Of a stretch of DNA of 43,843 nucleotides, positions 35,916-43,770 are shown piece after piece; the first letter of the stretch is position 1, and each line of letters opens with the position of its first letter. The notes below the pieces were generated by a model. It saw nothing but the letters and a program-made list of their open reading frames with translations, was not told the DNA's origin and made no database searches. Source of the stretch: a virus; the IMG/VR virus record IMGVR_UViG_3300031977_002259, positions 1-43,843 of that record. One strand, given 5' to 3'. The translations under genes were made by a program, and so were the position numbers.

Positions 35916-36144
35916 GAGAAACTACAGAAAAGAATACGATAAGTTCCAGTCTTCTGAGGAGCAAAAGAAGAGGCGTGCTAAAAGAAACAAAGATCGCAGA
36001 GAGGCAGAAAAGAAGGGTAAGGTAAAGAAGGGGGACGGGAAGGACATACATCACGCCGCTAACGGCGCTAAAATCATAATGCCTGCATCAAAAAACAGAG
36101 GAATAGCCGAGAAGAGTCGAATACAAGGATCAAAGAGAAAGTAA
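35905..36144 (+). CDS. Small HNH-like basic protein
   Basis: 79 residues, very basic N terminus (MRVKRNYRKEYDKFQSSEEQ). KGDGKDIHHAANGAKIIMPA followed by SKNRGIAEKSR resembles the core of small phage HNH nucleases, where D-H-x-N is followed by SxxNR. Here HHAANG precedes ASKNRG. HNH proteins beside terminase take part in DNA packaging in other phages. It may be a minimal or degenerate HNH protein; catalytic competence is unsure. Confidence 0.7.
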   Translation: MRVKRNYRKEYDKFQSSEEQKKRRAKRNKDRREAEKKGKVKKGDGKDIHHAANGAKIIMPASKNRGIAEKSRIQGSKRK

Positions 36145-36149
36145 ACTCT

Positions 36150-36226
36150 CGGCGAGTATCTCCTCAAGCTTATACCTTGTAGAAAGAGTAATCGGTTACA
36201 TGCGGGTTCAATCCCCGCCTCGCCGA
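36150..36226 (+). ncRNA. tRNA-like element upstream of terminase
   Basis: Plus strand. CGGCGAG (36150-36156) pairs perfectly with CTCGCCG (36219-36225), followed by A as discriminator. The T arm is ideal: GCGGG-TTCAATC-CCCGC (36202-36218). A hairpin CAAG-CTTATAC-CTTG (36165-36179) has a 7-nt loop with T at the second position, as an anticodon loop would (TAT), and GTAA-TCGG-TTAC (36188-36199) looks like a variable arm. A D arm is missing. Length 77 nt. Either a D-armless or degenerate tRNA or a tRNA mimic. Confidence 0.5.
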
Positions 36227-36239
36227 CAAATTAAATAAA

Positions 36240-36371
36240 ATGGCAAAAGTAGATTCCACATACGAAAAGAGAAACAAAGTTTCTAGACCTGGCATTCATG
36301 CCAAAACGAAAACCTCATCCAACAAAAGATCTAAGAATTACAAAAAGATCTATAAGGGTCAAGGGAGGTGA
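36240..36371 (+). CDS. Tiny basic phage protein ending in YKGQGR
   Basis: 43 residues: MAKVDSTYEKRNKVSRPGIH, then AKTKTSSNKRSKNYKKIYKG and QGR. Very basic. Short proteins with the RPGxHAKTKxSxNKxSKNY...GQGR pattern are frequent next to terminase genes of aquatic phages and remain uncharacterised. Its final codons contain a strong Shine-Dalgarno-like GGGAGGTGAT that directly precedes the terminase ATG at 36373, so it may act as a translated leader for terminase. Confidence 0.7.
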   Translation: MAKVDSTYEKRNKVSRPGIHAKTKTSSNKRSKNYKKIYKGQGR

Positions 36372-36372
36372 T

Positions 36373-38472
36373 ATGGATGAAAATGTTATCAAGATTGACC
36401 CTAACGGCACAGAGGGCGAAGTTATCGAACTCGGTGGAATACATATTTGCCTACCAAAGAAACCCCCCAAAAAAGAAATCCTCTTCCACGACAAGCCGAA
36501 GGCTATGCAACTGTGGGAAAGGTCACATATGCCAGAGGAGCTGCGTAGGGTTCGCTCTATGGATGAGTGGGCAGAGATGCCAAGGGAGTTCCGTGAACGT
36601 TTCAGTCCATATATCGAGAATGAGTTTAGGCGTAGACGTGACGGCGTTTGGTTTTATAACAACGGTGTCCCTACGTACATTACAGGCAGGCACTATATGG
36701 CCTTACAATGGACGAAGTTTGATGTAGGATATCCAAACTATCTGAGCTTTCAGAGGGATATATTTTTGCATATGGCAGCATGCGAAGCTGATTCTAATTG
36801 CATAGGTCAGATATACACAAAGTGTAGAAGATCTGGATACACTAATATATGCGCTTCAGTACTGGTTGATGAGGCGACACAAGTGAAAGAAAAGCTGCTG
36901 GGTATACAGAGTAAAACTGGTAAAGATGCCCAGGAAAACATATTTATGAAGAAGGTAGTCAATATGTTTAGGAACTACCCTTTTTTCTTCAAGCCTATAC
37001 AGGATGGAACTACAAACCCCAGGATGGAGCTTGCTTTTAGAGAACCTTCTAAAAAGATCACTAAAAAGAATAAGACAGCACAGGTTGGCGATGCACTAAA
37101 CACGGTAATAAATTGGAAAAACACTACTAATAACGCATACGACGGTGAGAAGCTTCACTTGTTGTATCTAGACGAAGCAGGAAAATGGGAAAAACCTACA
37201 GACATAAGGGACGCCTGGAGGATTCAGAGGACATGTTTGATCGTGGGCCGAAAAATAATAGGAAAGGCTCTAGTCGGAAGCACCGTAAATCCAATGGACA
37301 AAGGTGGAAAGGAATACAAGGACCTTTGGGAGGATTCGGATCCGATGGAGAGGAATTCGAATGGGAGGACTAGATCTGGACTTTACAGGCTTTTTATACC
37401 AGCTCAAAACTCTCTAGAAGGGTTTTTTGATAAATACGGGAATCCAATAATAAACAACCCAGATAAGCCTGTAGAAGGTATTGATGGGGATGATATAGTT
37501 ATTGGTGCTAAGACATACCTAAAGAACGAGAGGGAGTCATTTAAACAACAGCCATCTGAGCTTAATGAGGTCATAAGGCAGTTCCCTTTTACTACGGATG
37601 AAGCTTTTAGGGATAGTATTGAAGGTAGCTTGTTTAATATCGGTCAGATATATGAGCAAATAGATTTCAATGACAATCTCTTCCCAAACCCTGTAGTACA
37701 GGGGAATTTTGTCTGGCGAGACGGTCAAAAAGATACAGAAGTTATATTCAAACCAGATAAAACTGGTAGATTTTATGTGTCATGGCTACCACCTAAAAAC
37801 CTTAGGAATAACAAAAAAGAATCCTATGGGAAGTTGATACCACCAAATGATTTGATTGGATGTGGGGGCGTAGACAGCTATGATATTGATGCTACTGTTG
37901 ACGGGAGGGGATCTAAAGGTGCTTTGCATATGTACAATAAGTTTCATATGGAGCACCCTTCTAATATGTTTGTTTTAGAGTACGCTTCTCGTCCTCCTTT
38001 AGCTAAGATATTCTACGAGGATGTACTTATGGCTGCGTTTTTTTATGGGTATCCTTTGTTGATAGAGAACAACAAATACGGTATAGCTAGGTACTTTGAG
38101 GAAAGGGGATATGATGGGTACCTGTTGGACAGACCAGATCATTTGAAAGTTCCTGGATCGACATCTAACGTAAGAACCAAGGGCGTACCCTCTAACTCAG
38201 CAGATGTAATACACTCTCACGCCCAGTCTATAGAGGCATACATACACAATCACGTAGGTATAAACAGAGAGACTGGTGATAATGGTAAGATGTATTTCAA
38301 TAGAACTTTAGAGGACTGGATTGGATTTAAAATTACAGACCGCACAAAGTACGACTTGACTATATCATCTGGACTCGCTTTACTTGCTGCTCAAAAAGCA
38401 AAACCAAAAGAAGCCACTAACTTCTCAGAAAAGAAGTTCTTTAGAAGATATAAACCTATAAACAGAGTTTAA
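36373..38472 (+). CDS. terL: Terminase large subunit
   Basis: 699 residues from the ATG at 36373 (MDENVIKIDPNGTEGEVIEL), chosen because it follows a rare perfect ribosome-binding site; an upstream ATG at 36298 is in frame but overlaps the tiny gene. The ATPase motif I is deviant (YTKCRRSGYTN, about 148-158). Walker B is LLYLDEAG (about 263-270). The C-terminal nuclease has GGVDSYDID (about 498-506) with the first catalytic Asp and later NADVIHSHAQS-type residues (here NSADVIHSH). It cuts and pumps DNA into the procapsid through the portal encoded next. Confidence 0.9.
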   Translation: MDENVIKIDPNGTEGEVIELGGIHICLPKKPPKKEILFHDKPKAMQLWERSHMPEELRRVRSMDEWAEMPREFRERFSPYIENEFRRRRDGVWFYNNGVPTYITGRHYMALQWTKFDVGYPNYLSFQRDIFLHMAACEADSNCIGQIYTKCRRSGYTNICASVLVDEATQVKEKLLGIQSKTGKDAQENIFMKKVVNMFRNYPFFFKPIQDGTTNPRMELAFREPSKKITKKNKTAQVGDALNTVINWKNTTNNAYDGEKLHLLYLDEAGKWEKPTDIRDAWRIQRTCLIVGRKIIGKALVGSTVNPMDKGGKEYKDLWEDSDPMERNSNGRTRSGLYRLFIPAQNSLEGFFDKYGNPIINNPDKPVEGIDGDDIVIGAKTYLKNERESFKQQPSELNEVIRQFPFTTDEAFRDSIEGSLFNIGQIYEQIDFNDNLFPNPVVQGNFVWRDGQKDTEVIFKPDKTGRFYVSWLPPKNLRNNKKESYGKLIPPNDLIGCGGVDSYDIDATVDGRGSKGALHMYNKFHMEHPSNMFVLEYASRPPLAKIFYEDVLMAAFFYGYPLLIENNKYGIARYFEERGYDGYLLDRPDHLKVPGSTSNVRTKGVPSNSADVIHSHAQSIEAYIHNHVGINRETGDNGKMYFNRTLEDWIGFKITDRTKYDLTISSGLALLAAQKAKPKEATNFSEKKFFRRYKPINRV

Positions 38473-38480
38473 TATATTTG
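38473..38480 (+). promoter_or_regulatory. Promoter -7 box TATATTTG before portal
   Basis: Exact TAnnTTTG box immediately after the terminase stop codon, 18 bp before the portal ATG at 38499. Confidence 0.65.
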
Positions 38481-38498
38481 CATTTCATAGGAAATAGT

Positions 38499-40910
38499 AT
38501 GGCAAATAAAAATTCTTCTAGTTTTCCCGATCCTTTGCTCCCCAGGGAGAAAAAAGAAATGAAGGAATATGGACTGAAGTACGCTAAGGCTATACAGTCT
38601 CAATGGGGGAATGGAAGCGACTATAATTCGCTTTTCAGAAAGAGAAGAAAGATATTCGACAGAAACAGAGACTATGCCAACGGAACTCAAGACACAACGG
38701 TATATAAGCAGATTCTTACATCTCTTGATCCTAACAATGGTGACGGGAGTCTTGTTAATCTTGATTTTACCCCTGTACCTATTCTATCGAAGTTTGCTAG
38801 GATTGTTGTCAATAAGATCCTATCTAGGGATCCATACCCAAACCTCGAAGCGGTGGATCCGCTTTCTTCTTCGGAAAAGAACAAACAGAAAAGAAGAGTA
38901 AACCTTCAAGTACAAGCAAAAGAGCAGCTAAAAAAACTAAAGGAGCAACACGGTATGGTGCTGGATATGGATCCAGACCAGATGCCAGAAAGCCTAGAAG
39001 AAGCAGAGATTCTGTTTGACACCAACATAAAAACGGATGCAGAAGTAGCCGCTCAGATAGGGACAAACATGACTCTTGAGTGGTGCAACTTCAACGACTC
39101 TACTTACAGAAGGTGCGTAAATGATATGGTTGCTCTGGGTATGGCTGTAACTAGAAGGACCAACGACCCTACTTATGGTATAAGTGTTGAGTATGTAGAT
39201 CCTTGCAACTTCGTTCATAGCTATACCGAGGACCCTTCTTTTGAAGACATGATCTACGCGGGGCACGTTAAAAGAGTAACCATATCTGAACTCAAGAGAC
39301 TTGCTGGCGATGAGCTTACAGAAGATGATTATAAAAAGATACAGAAACTTGCTACCAGGCATAACACCAGCGGGGGCCCATACGACTCAACGTATGACAA
39401 GATTACCGAAAAGTACAACATGGGGTACGATGAGTACATGGTTGAGATACTTGACTTTGAGTTTATGTCAACGGACACCAACTTTTTTGAAGAGAAAGAA
39501 AACCGATTCGGAAACACAAACTTCTATGACAAAGGGAGCTCCTACAAAGAGAAGACAAACAGTGTGTTTTCAAGAACCCCGCACAAGCTAGAAGTCATGA
39601 ATGTATATAGCGGAACCTATATAATGGGATCCGACTATATGTTTGGATATGGGCTGAAGTCCAATATGCCAAGAAACATGCATGATATAAGTAAGACAAA
39701 TATGTCTTTTTCTGTTGTGTCTACTAACATGAGGAACATGATTCCTAAGTCTATGGTCGATAGCTGTGTTGGTTTTGCTGACATGCTTCAGCTTACTCAC
39801 CTTAAGATCCAGCAATCTATTGCAAAAGCAAAGCCTGATGGGTTGATTATAGACATCGAAGGTCTTGAAAACGTACAACTTGGAAAGGGTGGTGAACTCC
39901 AACCACTTGATCTTCATGATATATACGAGCAGACTGGTGTATTCTATTACAGAAGTAAAAACCCTGAAGGAGGATTTCAAAACCCACCAGTAAGAGAGAT
40001 AGGAAATAGCATAAGAAATATCAATGAGCTAATCGGTTTGTATAACCATTATCTCAGAATGATTAGAGACGCAACTGGAATCAACGAAGTAATGGACGCT
40101 TCATCACCTAAGAGTGAGGCTTTGGTTGGTGTTAGAGAGCAAGCTATCGCTGCTGCTAACAACGCTATATACGATATAACAAACGCCTCCTCTATGTTGT
40201 ACAAGAAAGTATGCTCGGATATTGTAAAGTGCCTTCAAATACTTCCTCAGGACTCTGTTGTAAGTAGGCTTTACGAGAACGCTATAGGTAAAAAGAATGT
40301 AGAGGTTCTTAATTCTTTTAGCCGTTTGCCTATGTACAATTTCGGGGTTACAGTTCAAAAAGAAATGGAGGATGCAGAAAAAGCATATTTGGAGCAAAAC
40401 ATACAGATATCACTTTCTCAAAAAGAACTAGACATAGAAGATGCTATGGCGATAAGGTCTATGAAAGACATCAATCAGGCGGAGAGATTATTGGTTCTTA
40501 GAAGAAAGAAAAGAATAGCTACGAATCAGCAGATTGCACAACAGAATATCCAAGCTCAGTCTCAGGCTCAGATACAGGCTTCTCAAGCTCAAGCTCAAAT
40601 GAAAGCCCAAGAGATGCAACTAGAGTCTCAACTTTCTGCTCAAGAGCTTCAGCTTAAAAATCAACTTGAGATTCAGCTTGAGTCGGTTAAGCATGAGTTT
40701 AGAAAAGAGATCGAAACCATCAAAGCTCAAGCAACGCTTGGATTCAAAGAGGACGACAAGAACTTCAGAGAAAAGCTAGAAGTTTTGAAAGAAGAAGGTA
40801 AAGATAGGAGAATAGGTATGCAGGCTGAGAATCAAGAGAAGATGATTGAGAAGAGGAATGAACCAGAGATACAGGAAGATTCTATTGATAATTTTAATGA
40901 ATTTGATTGA
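38499..40910 (+). CDS. Portal protein
   Basis: 803 residues from the ATG at 38499 (MANKNSSSFPDPLLPREKKE); the upstream TTG at 38478 lies inside the promoter box and is rejected. Features of portal proteins: RKIFDRNRDYANG near the N terminus, VPILSKFARIVVNKIL (about 92-107), a long alpha/beta wing region, MIRDATGINEVMDASSPKSE (about 520-539) and QAIAAANNAIYDITNAS. The last 150 residues are a Gln/Ala-rich coiled coil (QAQSQAQIQASQAQAQMKAQ) ending acidic. The portal forms the dodecameric ring for packaging and tail attachment. Direct adjacency to terminase supports the call. Confidence 0.85.
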   Translation: MANKNSSSFPDPLLPREKKEMKEYGLKYAKAIQSQWGNGSDYNSLFRKRRKIFDRNRDYANGTQDTTVYKQILTSLDPNNGDGSLVNLDFTPVPILSKFARIVVNKILSRDPYPNLEAVDPLSSSEKNKQKRRVNLQVQAKEQLKKLKEQHGMVLDMDPDQMPESLEEAEILFDTNIKTDAEVAAQIGTNMTLEWCNFNDSTYRRCVNDMVALGMAVTRRTNDPTYGISVEYVDPCNFVHSYTEDPSFEDMIYAGHVKRVTISELKRLAGDELTEDDYKKIQKLATRHNTSGGPYDSTYDKITEKYNMGYDEYMVEILDFEFMSTDTNFFEEKENRFGNTNFYDKGSSYKEKTNSVFSRTPHKLEVMNVYSGTYIMGSDYMFGYGLKSNMPRNMHDISKTNMSFSVVSTNMRNMIPKSMVDSCVGFADMLQLTHLKIQQSIAKAKPDGLIIDIEGLENVQLGKGGELQPLDLHDIYEQTGVFYYRSKNPEGGFQNPPVREIGNSIRNINELIGLYNHYLRMIRDATGINEVMDASSPKSEALVGVREQAIAAANNAIYDITNASSMLYKKVCSDIVKCLQILPQDSVVSRLYENAIGKKNVEVLNSFSRLPMYNFGVTVQKEMEDAEKAYLEQNIQISLSQKELDIEDAMAIRSMKDINQAERLLVLRRKKRIATNQQIAQQNIQAQSQAQIQASQAQAQMKAQEMQLESQLSAQELQLKNQLEIQLESVKHEFRKEIETIKAQATLGFKEDDKNFREKLEVLKEEGKDRRIGMQAENQEKMIEKRNEPEIQEDSIDNFNEFD

Positions 40911-40911
40911 T

Positions 40912-40919
40912 TATATTTG
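40912..40919 (+). promoter_or_regulatory. Promoter -7 box abutting a start codon
   Basis: TATATTTG, then CACTT and the ATG at 40925. As at 30508, the transcript would start at or beside the start codon. Confidence 0.6.
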
Positions 40920-40924
40920 CACTT

Positions 40925-41233
40925 ATGAAGTGTAAAAAATCTTACAAGTCTGGTGGTAAAACTCCTGCATGGACACGTAAAGAAGGGAAGGACCCTTCTG
41001 GTGGTCTAAATAAAAAGGGTGTCGCTTCATATCGCCGTGCTAATCCTGGAAGTAAACTGAAAACAGCAGTAACTACAAAACCATCTAAACTTAAGAAGGG
41101 GAGTAAAGCTGCCAACAGAAGAAAGAGTTTTTGTGCTAGGATGACTGGCATGAAAAAAAGGCTTACTTCCGCTAAGACGGCTCGTGATCCAAATTCACGA
41201 ATAAACAAGTCACTTAGAAAATGGAACTGCTGA
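40925..41233 (+). CDS. DUF6321-like basic protein
   Basis: 102 residues from the ATG at 40925 (MKCKKSYKSGGKTPAWTRKE). PSGGLNKKGVASYRRANPGS is followed by RRKSFCARMTGMKKRLTSAK and ARDPNSRINKSLRKWNC. This ordered set (GGLNxKGxxSY, RKSFCARMxGM, ARDPNSRINKSLRKWNC) defines a widespread uncharacterised phage family, which I recall as DUF6321. It is strongly basic with conserved Cys, and often near terminase or portal genes, so a DNA-binding virion or packaging role is plausible. It also starts with a SGGK motif. Confidence 0.78.
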   Translation: MKCKKSYKSGGKTPAWTRKEGKDPSGGLNKKGVASYRRANPGSKLKTAVTTKPSKLKKGSKAANRRKSFCARMTGMKKRLTSAKTARDPNSRINKSLRKWNC

Positions 41234-41442
41234 TGCCTGAAAACCTTACTCACTTTGAATTTCTTGTTGTTGCTGGGGGGCTAATTGGATTTTGGTTGAA
41301 ACACCAATCTGATTTTACTACTATGAAAGCTAGAGTAAAAGCTCTTGAGGGTGATAACGGGGAGCTGAAAAAAAACATAGAAACCCTCTTGAAAGAGATA
41401 CAAGAGATAAAACTTCTTCTTGCTAAAAACCAAATGCAATGA
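41221..41442 (+). CDS. Small membrane protein with coiled coil
   Basis: 73 residues, overlapping the previous gene by 13 bp. Hydrophobic segment FEFLVVAGGLIGFWL (about 12-26), then a heptad coiled coil (MKARVKALEGDNGELKKNIE, then TLLKEIQEIKLLLAKNQ). The layout, one membrane helix followed by a coiled coil, resembles XhlA-type holin-associated proteins or i-spanin-like proteins. It may work in lysis with the endolysin at 31126. Confidence 0.65.
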   Translation: MELLMPENLTHFEFLVVAGGLIGFWLKHQSDFTTMKARVKALEGDNGELKKNIETLLKEIQEIKLLLAKNQMQ

Positions 41443-41624
41443 AGTCTGTTAAGCGTAACAAAGGCGGAAGCTTAGATATTACGCAGAAGTCGGTTTCTGT
41501 CCCTCCTCCTAGTGGGTATCACTGGATGGAGGATCGCGGGAGATATTTTCTTATGAAGGGCGATTACAAGCCACACCCAAAAGCAGTAGAGGAGGCCAAG
41601 TTTAAGCTCGTAAACCATAGTTGA
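41439..41624 (+). CDS. Small protein with N-terminal NKGGS motif
   Basis: 61 residues: MKSVKRNKGGSLDITQKSVS, then VPPPSGYHWMEDRGRYFLMK and GDYKPHPKAVEEAKFKLVNHS. The centre (PPPSGYHWMEDRGRYFLMKG) is typical of a tiny uncharacterised phage family. Another KGG-tagged protein of this genome. Linked to both neighbours by ATGA overlaps. Confidence 0.7.
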   Translation: MKSVKRNKGGSLDITQKSVSVPPPSGYHWMEDRGRYFLMKGDYKPHPKAVEEAKFKLVNHS

Positions 41625-41700
41625 TGATTGGTTTAGGACTTTCTGTATATAAAAGCCAAGGGATCTCTATCGGCGGAGGTGGATCGTCGTACACTCCGCC
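41621..41700 (+). repeat. Fibre N-terminal module repeat, copy 1
   Basis: The first 80 bp of the fibre gene recur at 43767-43843. The opening 30 bp differ by one base and the last 23 bp (GGAGGTGGATCG... to ACTCC) are identical, with a variable middle. See the partial gene at 43767. Confidence 0.85.
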
Positions 41701-43336
41701 ACTTGATAGCGTTACGGCTGCTGTTGCATATAGCGTCCGCAAGCTCAACTCTACATATACGGGGGACTGTATGCTTGTTCGCCGCGTCAGCGATGGTGCT
41801 ACGCAGGATATTGGTTTTGATTCAGATGGTCTAATTGACGTTGCAGCTTTGACTGCATTCTCTGGGGGTGTTGAGCTCACGGTTAAAGTTTGGTACGACC
41901 AAGCGGGTGGGGGCTTCGACCTTGAGCAGTCCAACGATGCATATTTGCCTACCATTTATGACGGCACTTCCGTTACTACAAGCACTAGCGGCAAGCCTTG
42001 CGTTCGCATTGTTCGAGTCTCGAACAACGGTCCAGGAGAGTGGTTGCAAACCGACCCCGTTAGTCTTTCTACAGCGGGTGATATGGACGTATTCCTTGTT
42101 TTTCATGGTCCTTTTGCGAGTGGTGGCGACCGTTATTTTTGGAATAGTCAAGCGGGTCCGACCACGAGCGGCGCTCGGTGGGGTATTGCGTACAACACTA
42201 ATACTTATGTTCAACAGCCAGGACTAGCCGTACCTAAACAATTACTTTCCACGCCTATCCCCGACAACCTTCAGTTTATCTTGAACGCTCAGTACAACCC
42301 AAGCGGGAATATCAACACTTTGGAAGGTAACGGGGTTGAGTTTGGTACTTACACTTCAAGTACCACTTACCGCACAGACCCATACAATGTTACTTTGGGT
42401 GCACGGACGGGCGGACTTGAGGGATACAATAGTTTCGACATCTCCGAGATTATTCACCTCCCTACATATAACGCTTCTGAAAACGCAAGTCTTGGGCTCA
42501 ACATCAACTCTTATTATGAGTTCACGAACTGGACACCGACCTCTGGATTCTTGGCTGACTATACTGGTGCGGCTGCTGCGTACTCTGTCAGGCAGCTAAG
42601 TAACAACGCTATCAAGTGTATGCGTGTGCGTAGGGCTGTTCCTCCTTATGACGAGCAAGACATCGGATTTACTGCGGGCGGAGACTTGGACGAGGCGTCT
42701 ATCGTAGCCTTCGGGGGTTCAGATGAACTTCGGGTCTCGGCTTGGTATGACCAAAGTGGACAGTCAAACCACGCTACTCAGATTAATCCAAACTCTCAGC
42801 CTAAGATATACAACGGTACGGCTGTGATTACTGACAACGGGAAGCCTGCTCTCGACATTCGTACCCCTAATACAACCACCCCCGTAAGGCTTGATTTGTC
42901 TGTTCCTACGTTAGCACAACCCTTGACATTTGCTATTACGCAAAACATGGGAACAAATAGCCCATATCGAGCGACTATTTCAACACCAGCTAATACGTTA
43001 GCCCTGCTTAGCTATGGTGGGAATCAAATTATGTTGTCTCCAACTCAGGTTCAGGGAACTGTTGATTTAACTCAGCAAAGAGAAATAACTGCTATTTATG
43101 ACAGTCCAAGTTCAAGCCTATTTGTTGATGGCAATACAATCCTTAGTAATGTAAACACAGGGACTAACGGCCTATCAAGTAACAGCTTGGTGATAGGTGG
43201 AACTCAGGCAACCCAATATTGGCTGGGAGGAGGTACTATACAAGAATACATCCTGTGGAATTCAAACCAAGACAGCGCAGGCAACCGCACAGCCATCGAG
43301 ACCAACATCAACAGTTACTTCCAGATTTATCCTTAA
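41621..43336 (+). CDS. Tail fibre with two arabinofuranosidase-B-like domains
   Basis: 571 residues. A 30-residue N terminus (MIGLGLSVYKSQGISIGGGG, then SSYTPP) is followed by two homologous domains, about 32-305 and 314-571. Each has AYSVRxL, a CMxVRR segment, QDIGF, a GG.EL.V..WYDQ.G core and a jelly-roll-like concanavalin part. This pattern resembles the catalytic domain of alpha-L-arabinofuranosidase B, which in phage fibres binds or cuts host polysaccharide. The N terminus is repeated at 43767, the next fibre gene. Host recognition is inferred. Confidence 0.75.
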   Translation: MMIGLGLSVYKSQGISIGGGGSSYTPPLDSVTAAVAYSVRKLNSTYTGDCMLVRRVSDGATQDIGFDSDGLIDVAALTAFSGGVELTVKVWYDQAGGGFDLEQSNDAYLPTIYDGTSVTTSTSGKPCVRIVRVSNNGPGEWLQTDPVSLSTAGDMDVFLVFHGPFASGGDRYFWNSQAGPTTSGARWGIAYNTNTYVQQPGLAVPKQLLSTPIPDNLQFILNAQYNPSGNINTLEGNGVEFGTYTSSTTYRTDPYNVTLGARTGGLEGYNSFDISEIIHLPTYNASENASLGLNINSYYEFTNWTPTSGFLADYTGAAAAYSVRQLSNNAIKCMRVRRAVPPYDEQDIGFTAGGDLDEASIVAFGGSDELRVSAWYDQSGQSNHATQINPNSQPKIYNGTAVITDNGKPALDIRTPNTTTPVRLDLSVPTLAQPLTFAITQNMGTNSPYRATISTPANTLALLSYGGNQIMLSPTQVQGTVDLTQQREITAIYDSPSSSLFVDGNTILSNVNTGTNGLSSNSLVIGGTQATQYWLGGGTIQEYILWNSNQDSAGNRTAIETNINSYFQIYP

Positions 43337-43350
43337 AAATATATTATATT

Positions 43351-43770
43351 ATGGCAAAAGTTTACCTACCCGTTGACGCTATACCTGATGGTATGACTAG
43401 TGAAGAGCATGCAGTAGCTATCAATAAAGAGTGCTGGAATCTGTATCGCCCCGCGAGCATTCAAGACCCTAACGATATTACATCTCAGTTGTTCCCAATG
43501 TCAACTAGAGAGAGCGATGGGGTCGTGGCTATAGTTGCGGAGTCTGACGAACAAGTGTACATAAGCCCTGAAGTAGACCTTACGGTATTGCTGAGCATTC
43601 TACCAAATGTTACAGACGAAGAAAAAACTATGCTTACCGCATACATAGAAGCAAACAAAGGTGGTTATGTCCCGTTTTACACGCTTGTACCACCTTCTTC
43701 TGAACAGCTCACCGAAGAAGAAGCTATTGCAGCAGGATGGCCTGATCCAAATTCCGATATAGAACCATGA
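43351..43770 (+). CDS. Fibre-associated protein (chaperone or adaptor candidate)
   Basis: 139 residues from the ATG at 43351 (MAKVYLPVDAIPDGMTSEEH). Acidic, with DVDLTV-type beta segments (EVDLTVLLSILPNVTDEEKT) and a Pro-rich end VPPSSEQLTEEEAIAAGWPD. No family recognised. Position between two fibre genes, with ATGA overlap to the second, suggests a fibre assembly chaperone or accessory tail protein. AT-rich AAATATATTATATT lies directly before the start. Confidence 0.6.
   Translation: MAKVYLPVDAIPDGMTSEEHAVAINKECWNLYRPASIQDPNDITSQLFPMSTRESDGVVAIVAESDEQVYISPEVDLTVLLSILPNVTDEEKTMLTAYIEANKGGYVPFYTLVPPSSEQLTEEEAIAAGWPDPNSDIEP

Noticed and set aside
38478-38498. Upstream TTG start for the portal gene
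   Set aside because: Lies within the TATATTTG promoter box; the ATG at 38499 is the reasonable start.
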